DNA of 64,000 bases from SB11 sp965249955. GTDB taxonomy: Bacteria; Bacteroidota; Bacteroidia; UBA8524. Of the stretch, positions 17,188 to 25,141 are shown piece by piece. Positions within the stretch are counted from its first letter, which is position 1. Each line of letters opens with the position of its first letter. The DNA is taken from assembly GCA_965249955.1 (NCBI GenBank), contig OZ252261.1:2294001-2358000 (forward strand), given 5' to 3'. Made by a program: the position numbers and the translations under genes. Under the pieces are notes generated by a model. The model saw only the letters and a program-made list of their open reading frames with translations, was not told the origin of the DNA and ran no database searches.

Positions 17188-18483
17188 CTAAAGTGTAGCC
17201 ATTAAATCTTTACCAATATCACTGCGGTAGGTTTTGTTTTCAAACTTTATAGTTTCAGCCGCTTGCAGCGATTTTGTTACAGCATCAGCAATAGTCTCTC
17301 CAAAACTGGTAAGTGCCAAAACACGTCCCCCATTACTTTGCAAAACACCATCCACTTGCTTAGTACCTGCATGAAAAACTATGGTTTCAGCCACATTTTC
17401 AATACCCGTAATAGCCTTGCCTTTTTCATAACTGTTTGGATATCCTTCAGATATTAATATAACAGTAGTAGCTGTTTGCGGGTTCACCTTTGGTGCTACT
17501 GTATTTAGTGTGCCTTTGGCCACAGCGTCCATCATTTCTACCAAATCATTTTCCAATCTTGGGAAAACAACCTCAGTCTCAGGGTCGCCCATGCGGCAGT
17601 TATACTCAATCACATAAGGGTTGCCCCCCACATTCATCAAACCAATAAAAATAAAACCTTTATAGTGTATTCCTTCTTTTTTCAGGCCATTCACAGTAGG
17701 TTCTATAATACGTTCACGCACTTTACTCAAAAACACATCATCAGCAAACGGAACAGGTGAAACCGCACCCATACCGCCTGTGTTTGGGCCTGTATCGCCC
17801 TCGCCAATACGCTTATAGTCTTTTGCTTCGGGCAAAACAATGTAGTTATCACCATCAGTCATCACAAAAACCGAAAGCTCTATACCTTTCAAAAATTCTT
17901 CAATCACCACACAAGCACTTGCATCGCCAAACTTTTCGTTTTGCAGCATTTCTGTCAGTTCCGTTTTGGCATCAGCCAAATTGTCGGGTATTACTACCCC
18001 TTTACCTGCCGCCAAGCCGTCAGCCTTTAAAACATAAGGAGGTTTTAAAGTCTCTAAAAAGTCAAAAGCATCGTTAAGTGTACTTTTTGTAAAAGTTTTA
18101 TAGGCCGCCGTAGGTATGTTGTGGCGCGCCATAAATTGTTTCGAGAAATCTTTGCTTCCTTCCAGTTGTGCCCCTTGTTTATCAGGGCCTATAACGGGTA
18201 TATGTTTTAATTTTTCATTCGCTGCAAAGTAGTTAGCAATACCCTTTACCAAAGGGTCTTCACTACCGGGTAGCAGCATAGTTACATGATTTTCAATACA
18301 AAACTGACCTATGGCCTCAAAATCGTTTACAGCCATATTAATATTAGTGCCGTGCTTTGCTGTGCCTGCATTTCCGGGGGCAATAAACAGCTGTTGGCAA
18401 AGTGGGCTTTGGGCTATTTTCCAAGCAAAAGTATGTTCTCGTCCGCCGCTACCCAATAATAATATAGTGTGTTTGGTATTCAT
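17188..18483 (-). CDS. purD: Phosphoribosylamine-glycine ligase
   Basis: A 431-residue ATP-grasp enzyme joining glycine to phosphoribosylamine in purine synthesis. Visible: N-terminal ILLLGSGGREHTFAWKI, PYVLKADGLAAGKGVVI, GDTGPNTGGMGAVSPVPF and EYNCRMGDPETEVVFPRL. The ATG at 18483 fits family N-termini; the upstream eleven codons do not. It is co-oriented with DUF502. Confidence 0.96.
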   Translation of the reverse strand: MNTKHTILLLGSGGREHTFAWKIAQSPLCQQLFIAPGNAGTAKHGTNINMAVNDFEAIGQFCIENHVTMLLPGSEDPLVKGIANYFAANEKLKHIPVIGPDKQGAQLEGSKDFSKQFMARHNIPTAAYKTFTKSTLNDAFDFLETLKPPYVLKADGLAAGKGVVIPDNLADAKTELTEMLQNEKFGDASACVVIEEFLKGIELSVFVMTDGDNYIVLPEAKDYKRIGEGDTGPNTGGMGAVSPVPFADDVFLSKVRERIIEPTVNGLKKEGIHYKGFIFIGLMNVGGNPYVIEYNCRMGDPETEVVFPRLENDLVEMMDAVAKGTLNTVAPKVNPQTATTVILISEGYPNSYEKGKAITGIENVAETIVFHAGTKQVDGVLQSNGGRVLALTSFGETIADAVTKSLQAAETIKFENKTYRSDIGKDLMATL

Positions 18484-18578
18484 GGTATTTTTAAAAAGAG
18501 GTGCAAAGTTGGGCAAATTTTAGCAGCCACCAAAAAGTAAAATTCAGATAGGGTGTGAGCCAGTCTTAAAAGCATGTA

Positions 18579-18716
18579 GTGGTGGGTGTTTAACTCACCC
18601 CGATGCTTGAAATAGCTTGAATTGTATAACTGCGCCCCTCTCTAAATTTAGAGAGGGGAAATTATGGGTAATGACTCTAATTGGAGCTACTTGGGGTGAG
18701 TTAAATCACACACCAC
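18579..18716. mobile_element. MITE-like element, copy 1 (TTAACTCACCCC inverted repeats)
   Basis: The core runs 18590-18704 (115 bp) between TTAACTCACCCC and GGGGTGAGTTAA. In this copy the inverted similarity extends outward (GTGGTGGGTGTT / ATCACACACCAC) to about 138 bp. The middle holds a perfect 24-bp palindrome (18635-18658, CCCCTCTCTAAATTT...). It has no coding capacity. Three more copies are in the window. Confidence 0.75.
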
Positions 18717-18755
18717 TTTAAATTCTCATAATATTTATGATTTTGAATCTAAAAA

Positions 18756-18820
18756 GTGAGTACTCACTCACTTTGTTGTCAAAAAAGACATTTTAAAGCT
18801 AAATAGTAGTGAGTACTTAC
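18756..18820. promoter_or_regulatory. Pair of palindromic operator-like sites
   Basis: GTGAGTACTCAC (18756-18767, perfect palindrome, followed by a further TCACT half-site) and GTGAGTACTTAC (18809-18820, one mismatch) lie 53 bases apart. They look like TetR-family operators. No regulator gene is nearby. The next gene downstream is secA, 138 bases away. Confidence 0.45.
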
Positions 18821-18925
18821 TTTTTTAAAGGGTAATTTTGACCCGTTGTTGAATTTTGTGACACAATTTTCTTTGGCATTATAAGTGCAATCGTATAAAC
18901 CGTTCCGCCCCAAGCGGAAATATGT

Positions 18926-18933
18926 TATTTTTG
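18926..18933 (+). promoter_or_regulatory. Candidate -7 box for secA
   Basis: TATTTTTG matches TAnnTTTG, 26 bases upstream of the secA ATG. It is the nearest promoter-like sequence downstream of the paired palindromes. Confidence 0.45.
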
Positions 18934-18958
18934 CGCACTTGTTTCAAAAAACAGATAC

Positions 18959-21900
18959 ATGATTAACTCTATTATAAAAGGCATCTCAAAAATTTTCGGG
19001 GATAAATCCGAACGTGATATTAAGACTATGAAACCCTTAGTAGACGAAATTAACGGCTACTTTGAGAAATATAAAAGTCTTAGTAACGATGAATTGAGGG
19101 CTAAAACTACCGAATTTAAAAGCCGCATAGCCGAGCACTTAAAAGGTATAGACTATGAACTTACTGAATTAAAATCTCGTGCAGAAGCAGAGGGGGTGAG
19201 CATTGATGAAACCGAAGCTATATATAATGATGTAGACAAGCTGAAAAAGAAACGCAACGAAGAGTTGGAGGTGATATTGCAAAAGCTATTGCCCGAAGCC
19301 TTTGCAGTGGTTAAAGAAACTGCACGCCGTTTCACTGAAAACACATCATTAGAAGTAACCGCTACCGAAAACGACCGTAACCTTGCTGCTCGCAAAGCCA
19401 ACGTTACCATAAATGGCGATAAAGCCTTTTATAGCAATACTTGGGATGCCGCAGGCAGTAGCATCACTTGGAATATGGTGCACTACGATGTGCAGCTAAT
19501 AGGTGGTATGGTATTGCACAGCGGTAAAATTGCTGAGATGGCAACGGGTGAGGGAAAAACCCTTGTATCAACCCTTCCTGCTTATCTTAATGGTATATCG
19601 GGAGAAGGAGTGCATATAGTAACCGTAAACGATTACCTAGCCCGCAGGGATAGCGAGTGGAATGCTCCTCTGTTTGAGTTTCATGGGTTGAAGGTAGAAT
19701 GTATTGATTATTACCCACCCAATTCAGCCGAGCGTCGTAAAGCTTACCAAGCCGATATTATTTACGGAACCAATAACGAGTTTGGTTTTGATTACCTGCG
19801 CGATAACATGGCGCACGATATTGAAGACCTTGTGCAACGCCAACACCACTTTGCCATGGTGGATGAGGTAGATAGTGTATTGGTAGACGATGCCCGTACA
19901 CCCCTTATCATTTCAGGGCCTGTACCCAAAGGAGACCAGCAAGAGTTTGTAGCATTAAAACCGCGAATAGAAAAACTGGTAAATGCACAACGCAAATACC
20001 TTACTGCTGCACTTGCCGAAGCTAAAAAACTAATTGCCGAGGGTAAAGAAAAAGAAGCAGGCCTATTATTGTTGCGTTGCCAACGTGGTTTGCCTAAAAA
20101 TAAACCTTTGATTAAGTTTTTGGGAGAGCAGGGTATGAAACAACTGCTACAGAAAACCGAAAACTACTACCTGCAAGACCAACAAAAGGAAATGCCTAAG
20201 GTAGATGAAGAGCTTTACTTTGTAGTTGACGAAAAAAATAACAGTATTGACCTTAGTGAAAAAGGTGTTGAGTTAATTACCGCAAGTGGTGAAGACCCTC
20301 ACTTTTTTGTGATGCCGGATGTGGGTGCAGAAATAGCCGAAATGGAACGTACCATTACCGATGCTGAGGAGAAGGTGAAACGCAAAGAAGCGTTAATGCG
20401 TGATTACTCGATAAAATCAGAACGTATACACTCAATCAACCAGTTACTAAAAGCGTACTGTATGTTTGAGCGTGATGTAGAGTATATTATAGATGGCGGC
20501 AAAATAAAAATCGTTGACGAGCAAACAGGTCGTGTACTTGACGGCCGTCGATATAGCGATGGTTTGCACCAAGCTATAGAAGCAAAAGAAAACGTAAAAG
20601 TTGAGGCTGCCACACAAACCTTTGCTACTGTTACACTGCAAAACTACTTCCGTATGTACCACAAATTGGCTGGTATGACGGGTACAGCCGAAACAGAAGC
20701 AGGTGAGTTTTGGGAGATTTATAAACTGGACGTGGTAGTAGTACCCACCAACCGCCCTATTATCCGTAAAGACGAAAACGACTTTATATACAAAACCAAA
20801 CGCGAAAAATACAATGCCCTTATAGAAGAAATTGTAAAACAAACTCAAGCAGGCAGGCCTGTTTTGGTGGGTACTACATCGGTAGAAGTATCAGAGCTAT
20901 TGGCTAGAATGCTAACCCTGCGAAAAATTAAGCACAATGTACTAAACGCCAAGCAGCACCAGCGTGAGGCAGATATAGTAGCAGAAGCAGGCCAAGCAGG
21001 AACCGTTACCATAGCCACAAACATGGCGGGTAGGGGTACGGATATAAAGCTAGGCAAAGGCGTAAAAGAAGCCGGTGGTTTGGCTATTATAGGTACAGAA
21101 AGGCATGAATCTCGTAGGGTTGACCGTCAGTTACGCGGACGTGCAGGTCGTCAAGGAGACCCTGGTTCATCACAATTCTTTATCTCGTTAGAAGATGACT
21201 TGATGCGTCTTTTTGCATCGCACCGTATAGCCAACGTAATGGATAGGTTTGGGCACACCGAGGGTGATAATATACAGCACTCTATGATTTCTAAATCAAT
21301 AGAATCAGCCCAGAAAAAAGTAGAACAAAACAACTTTGGTATACGTAAACGTTTGCTAGAGTATGATGATATAATGAATAGTCAGCGCGAGGTGATATAT
21401 ACCCGCCGTCGCAATGCACTATTTGGTGATAAACTGAAGCTCGATATCAACAACATGATATACGATGCTGCCCAAGATATAGTTGAAGGTTTTCAAGCCG
21501 ATGGCGACTACGAAGGCATGAAAATGGAAATGATACGCTTATTTGCGTATGATACATCCATTACCGGTCAAGAGTTTTCAGAACTAAAACCACAAAAACT
21601 TACCGAAAGAGTATACGCCGACCTAAAAGACTTGTACGAGCGCAAATCGGCCAACTTTATAGAATTTGCATTCCCGGTAATAGAGGAAGTATACAAAACT
21701 CGCGGTGAAAGTGTAGAAACCATATCAATACCCATTACCGATGGTATAAAAGCCCTGCAAGTATTAGTAAACCTTAAAAAAGCATACGAATCAAAAGGGC
21801 GTGAAATGGTAACCGCATTTGAAAAAATGACCACCCTTGCTCTTATTGATGATGAGTGGAAAGAGCATTTGCGCGAGATGGACGATTTGAAAACATCAGC

Positions 21901-22279
21901 CCAAAACGCCGTTTTTGAACAAAAAGACCCCTTGTTGATTTACAAACTAGAGTCGTTCGATTTGTTTAAAAACATGATAAACCGCCTTTCAAAAGAAATA
22001 CTAACCATACTTTTCAAAGGTCAAATAGCCACCCAAGAAGCAGATAATGTAAAAGAAGGGCAACAACGCCGCACCGATATGAGCCGTATGCAAACCCGCC
22101 GCCCGCAAGAAATGGCAGCAGCAGCGCCATCATCGGGAGGTAGCAGCATGCCACAACCTCAAGAAGAAGAGCGTGTACCACAAATGCCAATGAAAGCCGA
22201 AGTAAAAGTAGGCCGTAACGATGCCTGCCCTTGTGGTAGCGGTAAAAAGTATAAAAATTGCCACGGTGCAGGTGAATAA
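18959..22279 (+). CDS. secA: Preprotein translocase ATPase SecA
   Basis: A 1106-residue motor that drives unfolded proteins through SecYEG. Visible: Walker A MATGEGKTLVSTLPAYL, DEAD-type MVDEVDSVLVDDARTPLIISG, TNMAGRGTDIKLG, RRVDRQLRGRAGRQGDPG, and a C-terminal SEC-C zinc motif (CPCGSGKKYKNCH). It is longer than the E. coli protein because of a charged insertion after PLIISGP (about residues 340-420), usual in Bacteroidota. Its stop overlaps the upstream ATG of the deoC frame, so secA-deoC-SPOR protein form one transcript. Confidence 0.97.
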   Translation: MINSIIKGISKIFGDKSERDIKTMKPLVDEINGYFEKYKSLSNDELRAKTTEFKSRIAEHLKGIDYELTELKSRAEAEGVSIDETEAIYNDVDKLKKKRNEELEVILQKLLPEAFAVVKETARRFTENTSLEVTATENDRNLAARKANVTINGDKAFYSNTWDAAGSSITWNMVHYDVQLIGGMVLHSGKIAEMATGEGKTLVSTLPAYLNGISGEGVHIVTVNDYLARRDSEWNAPLFEFHGLKVECIDYYPPNSAERRKAYQADIIYGTNNEFGFDYLRDNMAHDIEDLVQRQHHFAMVDEVDSVLVDDARTPLIISGPVPKGDQQEFVALKPRIEKLVNAQRKYLTAALAEAKKLIAEGKEKEAGLLLLRCQRGLPKNKPLIKFLGEQGMKQLLQKTENYYLQDQQKEMPKVDEELYFVVDEKNNSIDLSEKGVELITASGEDPHFFVMPDVGAEIAEMERTITDAEEKVKRKEALMRDYSIKSERIHSINQLLKAYCMFERDVEYIIDGGKIKIVDEQTGRVLDGRRYSDGLHQAIEAKENVKVEAATQTFATVTLQNYFRMYHKLAGMTGTAETEAGEFWEIYKLDVVVVPTNRPIIRKDENDFIYKTKREKYNALIEEIVKQTQAGRPVLVGTTSVEVSELLARMLTLRKIKHNVLNAKQHQREADIVAEAGQAGTVTIATNMAGRGTDIKLGKGVKEAGGLAIIGTERHESRRVDRQLRGRAGRQGDPGSSQFFISLEDDLMRLFASHRIANVMDRFGHTEGDNIQHSMISKSIESAQKKVEQNNFGIRKRLLEYDDIMNSQREVIYTRRRNALFGDKLKLDINNMIYDAAQDIVEGFQADGDYEGMKMEMIRLFAYDTSITGQEFSELKPQKLTERVYADLKDLYERKSANFIEFAFPVIEEVYKTRGESVETISIPITDGIKALQVLVNLKKAYESKGREMVTAFEKMTTLALIDDEWKEHLREMDDLKTSAQNAVFEQKDPLLIYKLESFDLFKNMINRLSKEILTILFKGQIATQEADNVKEGQQRRTDMSRMQTRRPQEMAAAAPSSGGSSMPQPQEEERVPQMPMKAEVKVGRNDACPCGSGKKYKNCHGAGE

Positions 22280-22314
22280 TGACACAGAGTAGGGGAGAAG
22301 AAGAACAGCAAACT

Positions 22315-22971
22315 ATGGATTTAGCGGGATATATAGAGTACACAAGATTAAAGCCTGATACAGACAAGGTAGCAATATTAAAAGCCTGTGCACAGGCAGT
22401 TGAGCATAATTTTTTTGGAGTATGTGTGCCCCCTTATCATGTTAATGCAGCACATAAAGCCATTAACGATAGCAAAGCCGAAACCAAAATAATTACCGTA
22501 GTAGGTTTTCCTTTTGGCTACGGTCGTACATCAGCCAAAGTTGAAGAAGTGAAACAAGCCATACGTGATGGAGCTGATGAAATAGATGCCGTTATTAATA
22601 TAGCTGCAGTAAAATCAGGTGATTATAGCTCGGTAGAGAACGATATTACCAGCATGGTAACCACTTGCCACATGCAAAACAAAAAAGCAAAACTGATTTT
22701 TGAAATAGGTTTGCTTAATGAAGAAGAAATTGCTAAACTTTGTGAAATAGCAGGTAACATAGGCCCCGATTTTGTAAAAACATCAACAGGCATGATACCC
22801 GGTGGTGTAACCCCCGAAATGGTGGGCAAGCTGCGCAATATGTTGCCCGAAAAAGTATTAATAAAAGCTGCGGGAGGCATACGTAACTATGCACAAGCCC
22901 TTGCATTAGTAGAAGCAGGAGCAGCGCGTATTGGCACATCAAGCGGTATAAAAATTGTAAACCAAAAATGA
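22315..22971 (+). CDS. deoC: Deoxyribose-phosphate aldolase
   Basis: A 218-residue class I aldolase that splits 2-deoxyribose-5-phosphate into glyceraldehyde-3-phosphate and acetaldehyde. The Schiff-base lysine is in FVKTSTGM and the second lysine in LIKAAGGIRNYAQAL. The start MDLAGYIEYTRLKPD suits the family; an in-frame ATG 12 codons upstream overlaps the secA stop and cannot be ruled out. The stop overlaps the next ATG by four bases. Confidence 0.93.
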   Translation: MDLAGYIEYTRLKPDTDKVAILKACAQAVEHNFFGVCVPPYHVNAAHKAINDSKAETKIITVVGFPFGYGRTSAKVEEVKQAIRDGADEIDAVINIAAVKSGDYSSVENDITSMVTTCHMQNKKAKLIFEIGLLNEEEIAKLCEIAGNIGPDFVKTSTGMIPGGVTPEMVGKLRNMLPEKVLIKAAGGIRNYAQALALVEAGAARIGTSSGIKIVNQK

Positions 22972-23384
22972 AAAAAGTAGCACTATTACTAATAGCCTTT
23001 TTGTATGCAGCACCCCTGCTTTGGGCGCAAAGCGATACTGCCGAAGGCACATTAGTAATACATGCCGATAAAAAAATTGACGAGTATTTGGAGCAACGCA
23101 AAGCTGAAAAGCAAACCGACTCGTTAACAAGAGGCTACCGTATACAAATAGTAATTACCGATAAGCGCAACGATGCAAAAGACGCAAAAGAGAAATTTAC
23201 TAACAAATATCCCAACTGCCCCGCATATTTAATATTTGATTCGCCCCACTTTAAAGTACGCGTGGGCGACTTTAAAACCCGTATTGATGCGCAAGCCCTG
23301 TTGTTTAAACTTACCGAAGATTTCCCTACCTTGTTTTTGATAGAAGACAAGATAAACCCGCCACCCATAGCGCCTTGCTATTAA
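22968..23384 (+). CDS. SPOR domain-containing secreted protein
   Basis: A 138-residue protein with a signal peptide (...APLLWAQ), a short linker and a C-terminal SPOR-like domain (YRIQIVITDKRNDAKDAKEKF ... HFKVRVGDFKTRIDAQALLFKL). SPOR domains bind denuded peptidoglycan. ATGA overlap with deoC indicates coupling. Confidence 0.85.
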   Translation: MKKVALLLIAFLYAAPLLWAQSDTAEGTLVIHADKKIDEYLEQRKAEKQTDSLTRGYRIQIVITDKRNDAKDAKEKFTNKYPNCPAYLIFDSPHFKVRVGDFKTRIDAQALLFKLTEDFPTLFLIEDKINPPPIAPCY

Positions 23385-23441
23385 AGTGTATATTTATTAC
23401 TGCAAGAGTTAAAATTTTTGTGCATTTGTTAATTAAATAAT

Positions 23442-23449
23442 TAACTTTG
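23442..23449 (+). promoter_or_regulatory. Candidate promoter of rplS
   Basis: TAACTTTG (-7 type) is preceded by TTTTTG (23415-23420) at a 21-base gap, giving a full Bacteroidota promoter 26 bases before the rplS ATG. This is the best promoter candidate in the window. Confidence 0.6.
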
Positions 23450-23474
23450 CAGTCCTTTTAAAAATCCCATAGAG

Positions 23475-23825
23475 ATGGACTTTATTAAACTTGTTGAAAG
23501 CGAATTCATAAAAAACGATATACCTGACTTTAACGCAGGTGATACAGTAACTGTTAGCTACAAAATTAAAGAAGGTGCTAAAGAGCGTATACAGCTATTT
23601 CAAGGTGTTGTTTTACAACGTCGTAATAGCGGTCTTAGTGCAACTTTCACTGTACGTAAAATATCAAACAGTATAGGTGTTGAGCGTGTATTTCCATTAC
23701 ACAGCCCATTTATCGATAAAATAGAAGTTAACAAACGCGGTAAAGTTCGTCGTGCACGTATATTCTACCTTCGTGAGCTTAAAGGTAAAAAAGCGCGTAT
23801 CAAAGAAAAACGCTATACCAAATAA
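23475..23825 (+). CDS. rplS: 50S ribosomal protein L19
   Basis: A 116-residue protein with the L19 fold: FNAGDTVTVSYKIKEGAKER, QLFQGVVLQRRNSGLSATFTVRKIS, GVERVFPLHSPFI and the basic C-terminus. It sits at the 30S-50S interface. It has its own promoter and terminator. Confidence 0.97.
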   Translation: MDFIKLVESEFIKNDIPDFNAGDTVTVSYKIKEGAKERIQLFQGVVLQRRNSGLSATFTVRKISNSIGVERVFPLHSPFIDKIEVNKRGKVRRARIFYLRELKGKKARIKEKRYTK

Positions 23826-23848
23826 CCGAATTAAAAAATTCAAATGGC

Positions 23849-23881
23849 AGCCCCGAAGGTTTATTCTTTTGGGGCTTTTTT
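23849..23881 (+). terminator. Terminator shared by rplS and the convergent Hint gene
   Basis: An AGCCCC...GGGGCT stem extended by GAAG/CTTT pairing and followed by a T run on the plus strand. It reaches the last codons of the minus-strand gene. Confidence 0.75.
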
Positions 23882-25067
23882 ATTCAACCGCAACTAACAA
23901 ACCGTTAGCAAAAAAACTGTTTCCATTTTTTAGCCGAGTAATCGTGTAGGTTGGCACACATATTTGCAGTGGAGTAATAGCTTTTAATTCAAAAGTTTCT
24001 CCATTAGTACCAACAAAACCATCTCCTATTTCGAGTTTAGAAATTTCACCTAAAAAAGTAGTTATGCTATTTGCATATCCATTTACAGTGCACCATCCTT
24101 TTCCTTTTATGTAAAAAGGATGATCGTTAGTTACTGTTATTTCTTTGCCATCAAAACCTAAACGCACCATATTATGGTGTTTAACGCTAACAACAGTTTC
24201 TACCTTTGTTTTTTCCTCTCGTTCCAATTCAAAATTATAGGTCAGTACTTCATCACCAATTTTAATAGCTTCAATAGGCTTTTCACCTCCATCACCCATT
24301 TTCACTAAAGTTTTGGCAGCAAAACAATGCACACCTCCACCATCAAAATTTATCTCTGAAATGGCAGTTTCATCATACTTAGTGCCTTTATATACATCAT
24401 ATATTTCAAAGGTCAACTTTAATGGTTTGTTTTTAGTTGGCACAAAAGTATCAATAGAAAAAACCTGTTCTCCTGCAACATCGTCCAGTTGCAGCAAAGC
24501 ATAAGGAGAATTATTAACATATAACTTAAAAGTTCTTACTCTGCTATTTTCACTCCATGCTTTTTCACTCTTCATATAACCATTATAAATTTTAAGTGTT
24601 GTAATTGATATTGGAACTTGTTCAAATACAAACTCAACATAAAGTTTCTCACCAATACCATACCCCTTTATCCCCTCTACCCAAGCAGTACTTGCATCAA
24701 AATCATGAATATTAATCGCGCTGTAATTAATATCTTTAAGACTTTTTAACTCAGATGAACTATAAGCCGTATCAATATTACCACCACAATACCAGCTGCA
24801 TGGTGCGGGTTCAGTTTCAAAAAAATTCCCCCTAATTTCTATATCATCAAACTTACTTAATAGCTTCTTTTCTTCAGAAGTAAGGCTCTCTTCCTTCTTT
24901 TCACCTCTCATAATTTTAGCAAATAAGCTCCCTGCTTTAACAAAGTCATCTTGATTTTTTTGGCTTATATCCCATTTATTAACTGTGGGAGTAATAATTT
25001 TTAACCCCTGCGAGTATGAAATCGTAGAAATTATAAAGAAAAAAAATCCAAAAATTATATTCTTCAT
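23880..25067 (-). CDS. Secreted NADase-type glycan-binding plus Hint (intein-like) domain protein
   Basis: A 395-residue protein with a signal peptide (...TISYSQ). Residues 88-96 contain APCSWYCGG. Residues 115-245 form a galactose-binding-like domain with NIHDFDASTAWVEGIKGYGIGE, the NADase-type glycan-binding signature. From Cys248 a Hint domain begins (HCFAAKTLVKMGDGGEKPIE ... GDEVLTYN ... TNDHPFYIKGKGW) and runs to the terminus FFANGLLVAVE. The cleavage-competent Cys is present. The C-terminal His-Asn of splicing inteins is replaced by Ala-Asn-Gly, and no cargo follows. It may self-process like hedgehog or bacterial intein-like proteins, or simply be a structural Hint domain. Its codon use looks slightly more A+T-rich than its neighbours. 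Confidence 0.8.
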   Translation of the reverse strand: MKNIIFGFFFFIISTISYSQGLKIITPTVNKWDISQKNQDDFVKAGSLFAKIMRGEKKEESLTSEEKKLLSKFDDIEIRGNFFETEPAPCSWYCGGNIDTAYSSSELKSLKDINYSAINIHDFDASTAWVEGIKGYGIGEKLYVEFVFEQVPISITTLKIYNGYMKSEKAWSENSRVRTFKLYVNNSPYALLQLDDVAGEQVFSIDTFVPTKNKPLKLTFEIYDVYKGTKYDETAISEINFDGGGVHCFAAKTLVKMGDGGEKPIEAIKIGDEVLTYNFELEREEKTKVETVVSVKHHNMVRLGFDGKEITVTNDHPFYIKGKGWCTVNGYANSITTFLGEISKLEIGDGFVGTNGETFELKAITPLQICVPTYTITRLKNGNSFFANGLLVAVE

Positions 25068-25126
25068 TTTACATATCTTAAAACTATGATGATGCTAATA
25101 TAGCCTACTTTAAAACATAAATTCAG

Positions 25127-25134
25127 TATTTTCG
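25127..25134 (+). promoter_or_regulatory. Candidate -7 box of valS (TATTTTCG variant)
   Basis: TATTTTCG lies only 7 bases before the valS ATG, implying a nearly leaderless mRNA. The same variant precedes leuS and ftsX. Confidence 0.35.
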
Positions 25135-25141
25135 TGCGATA

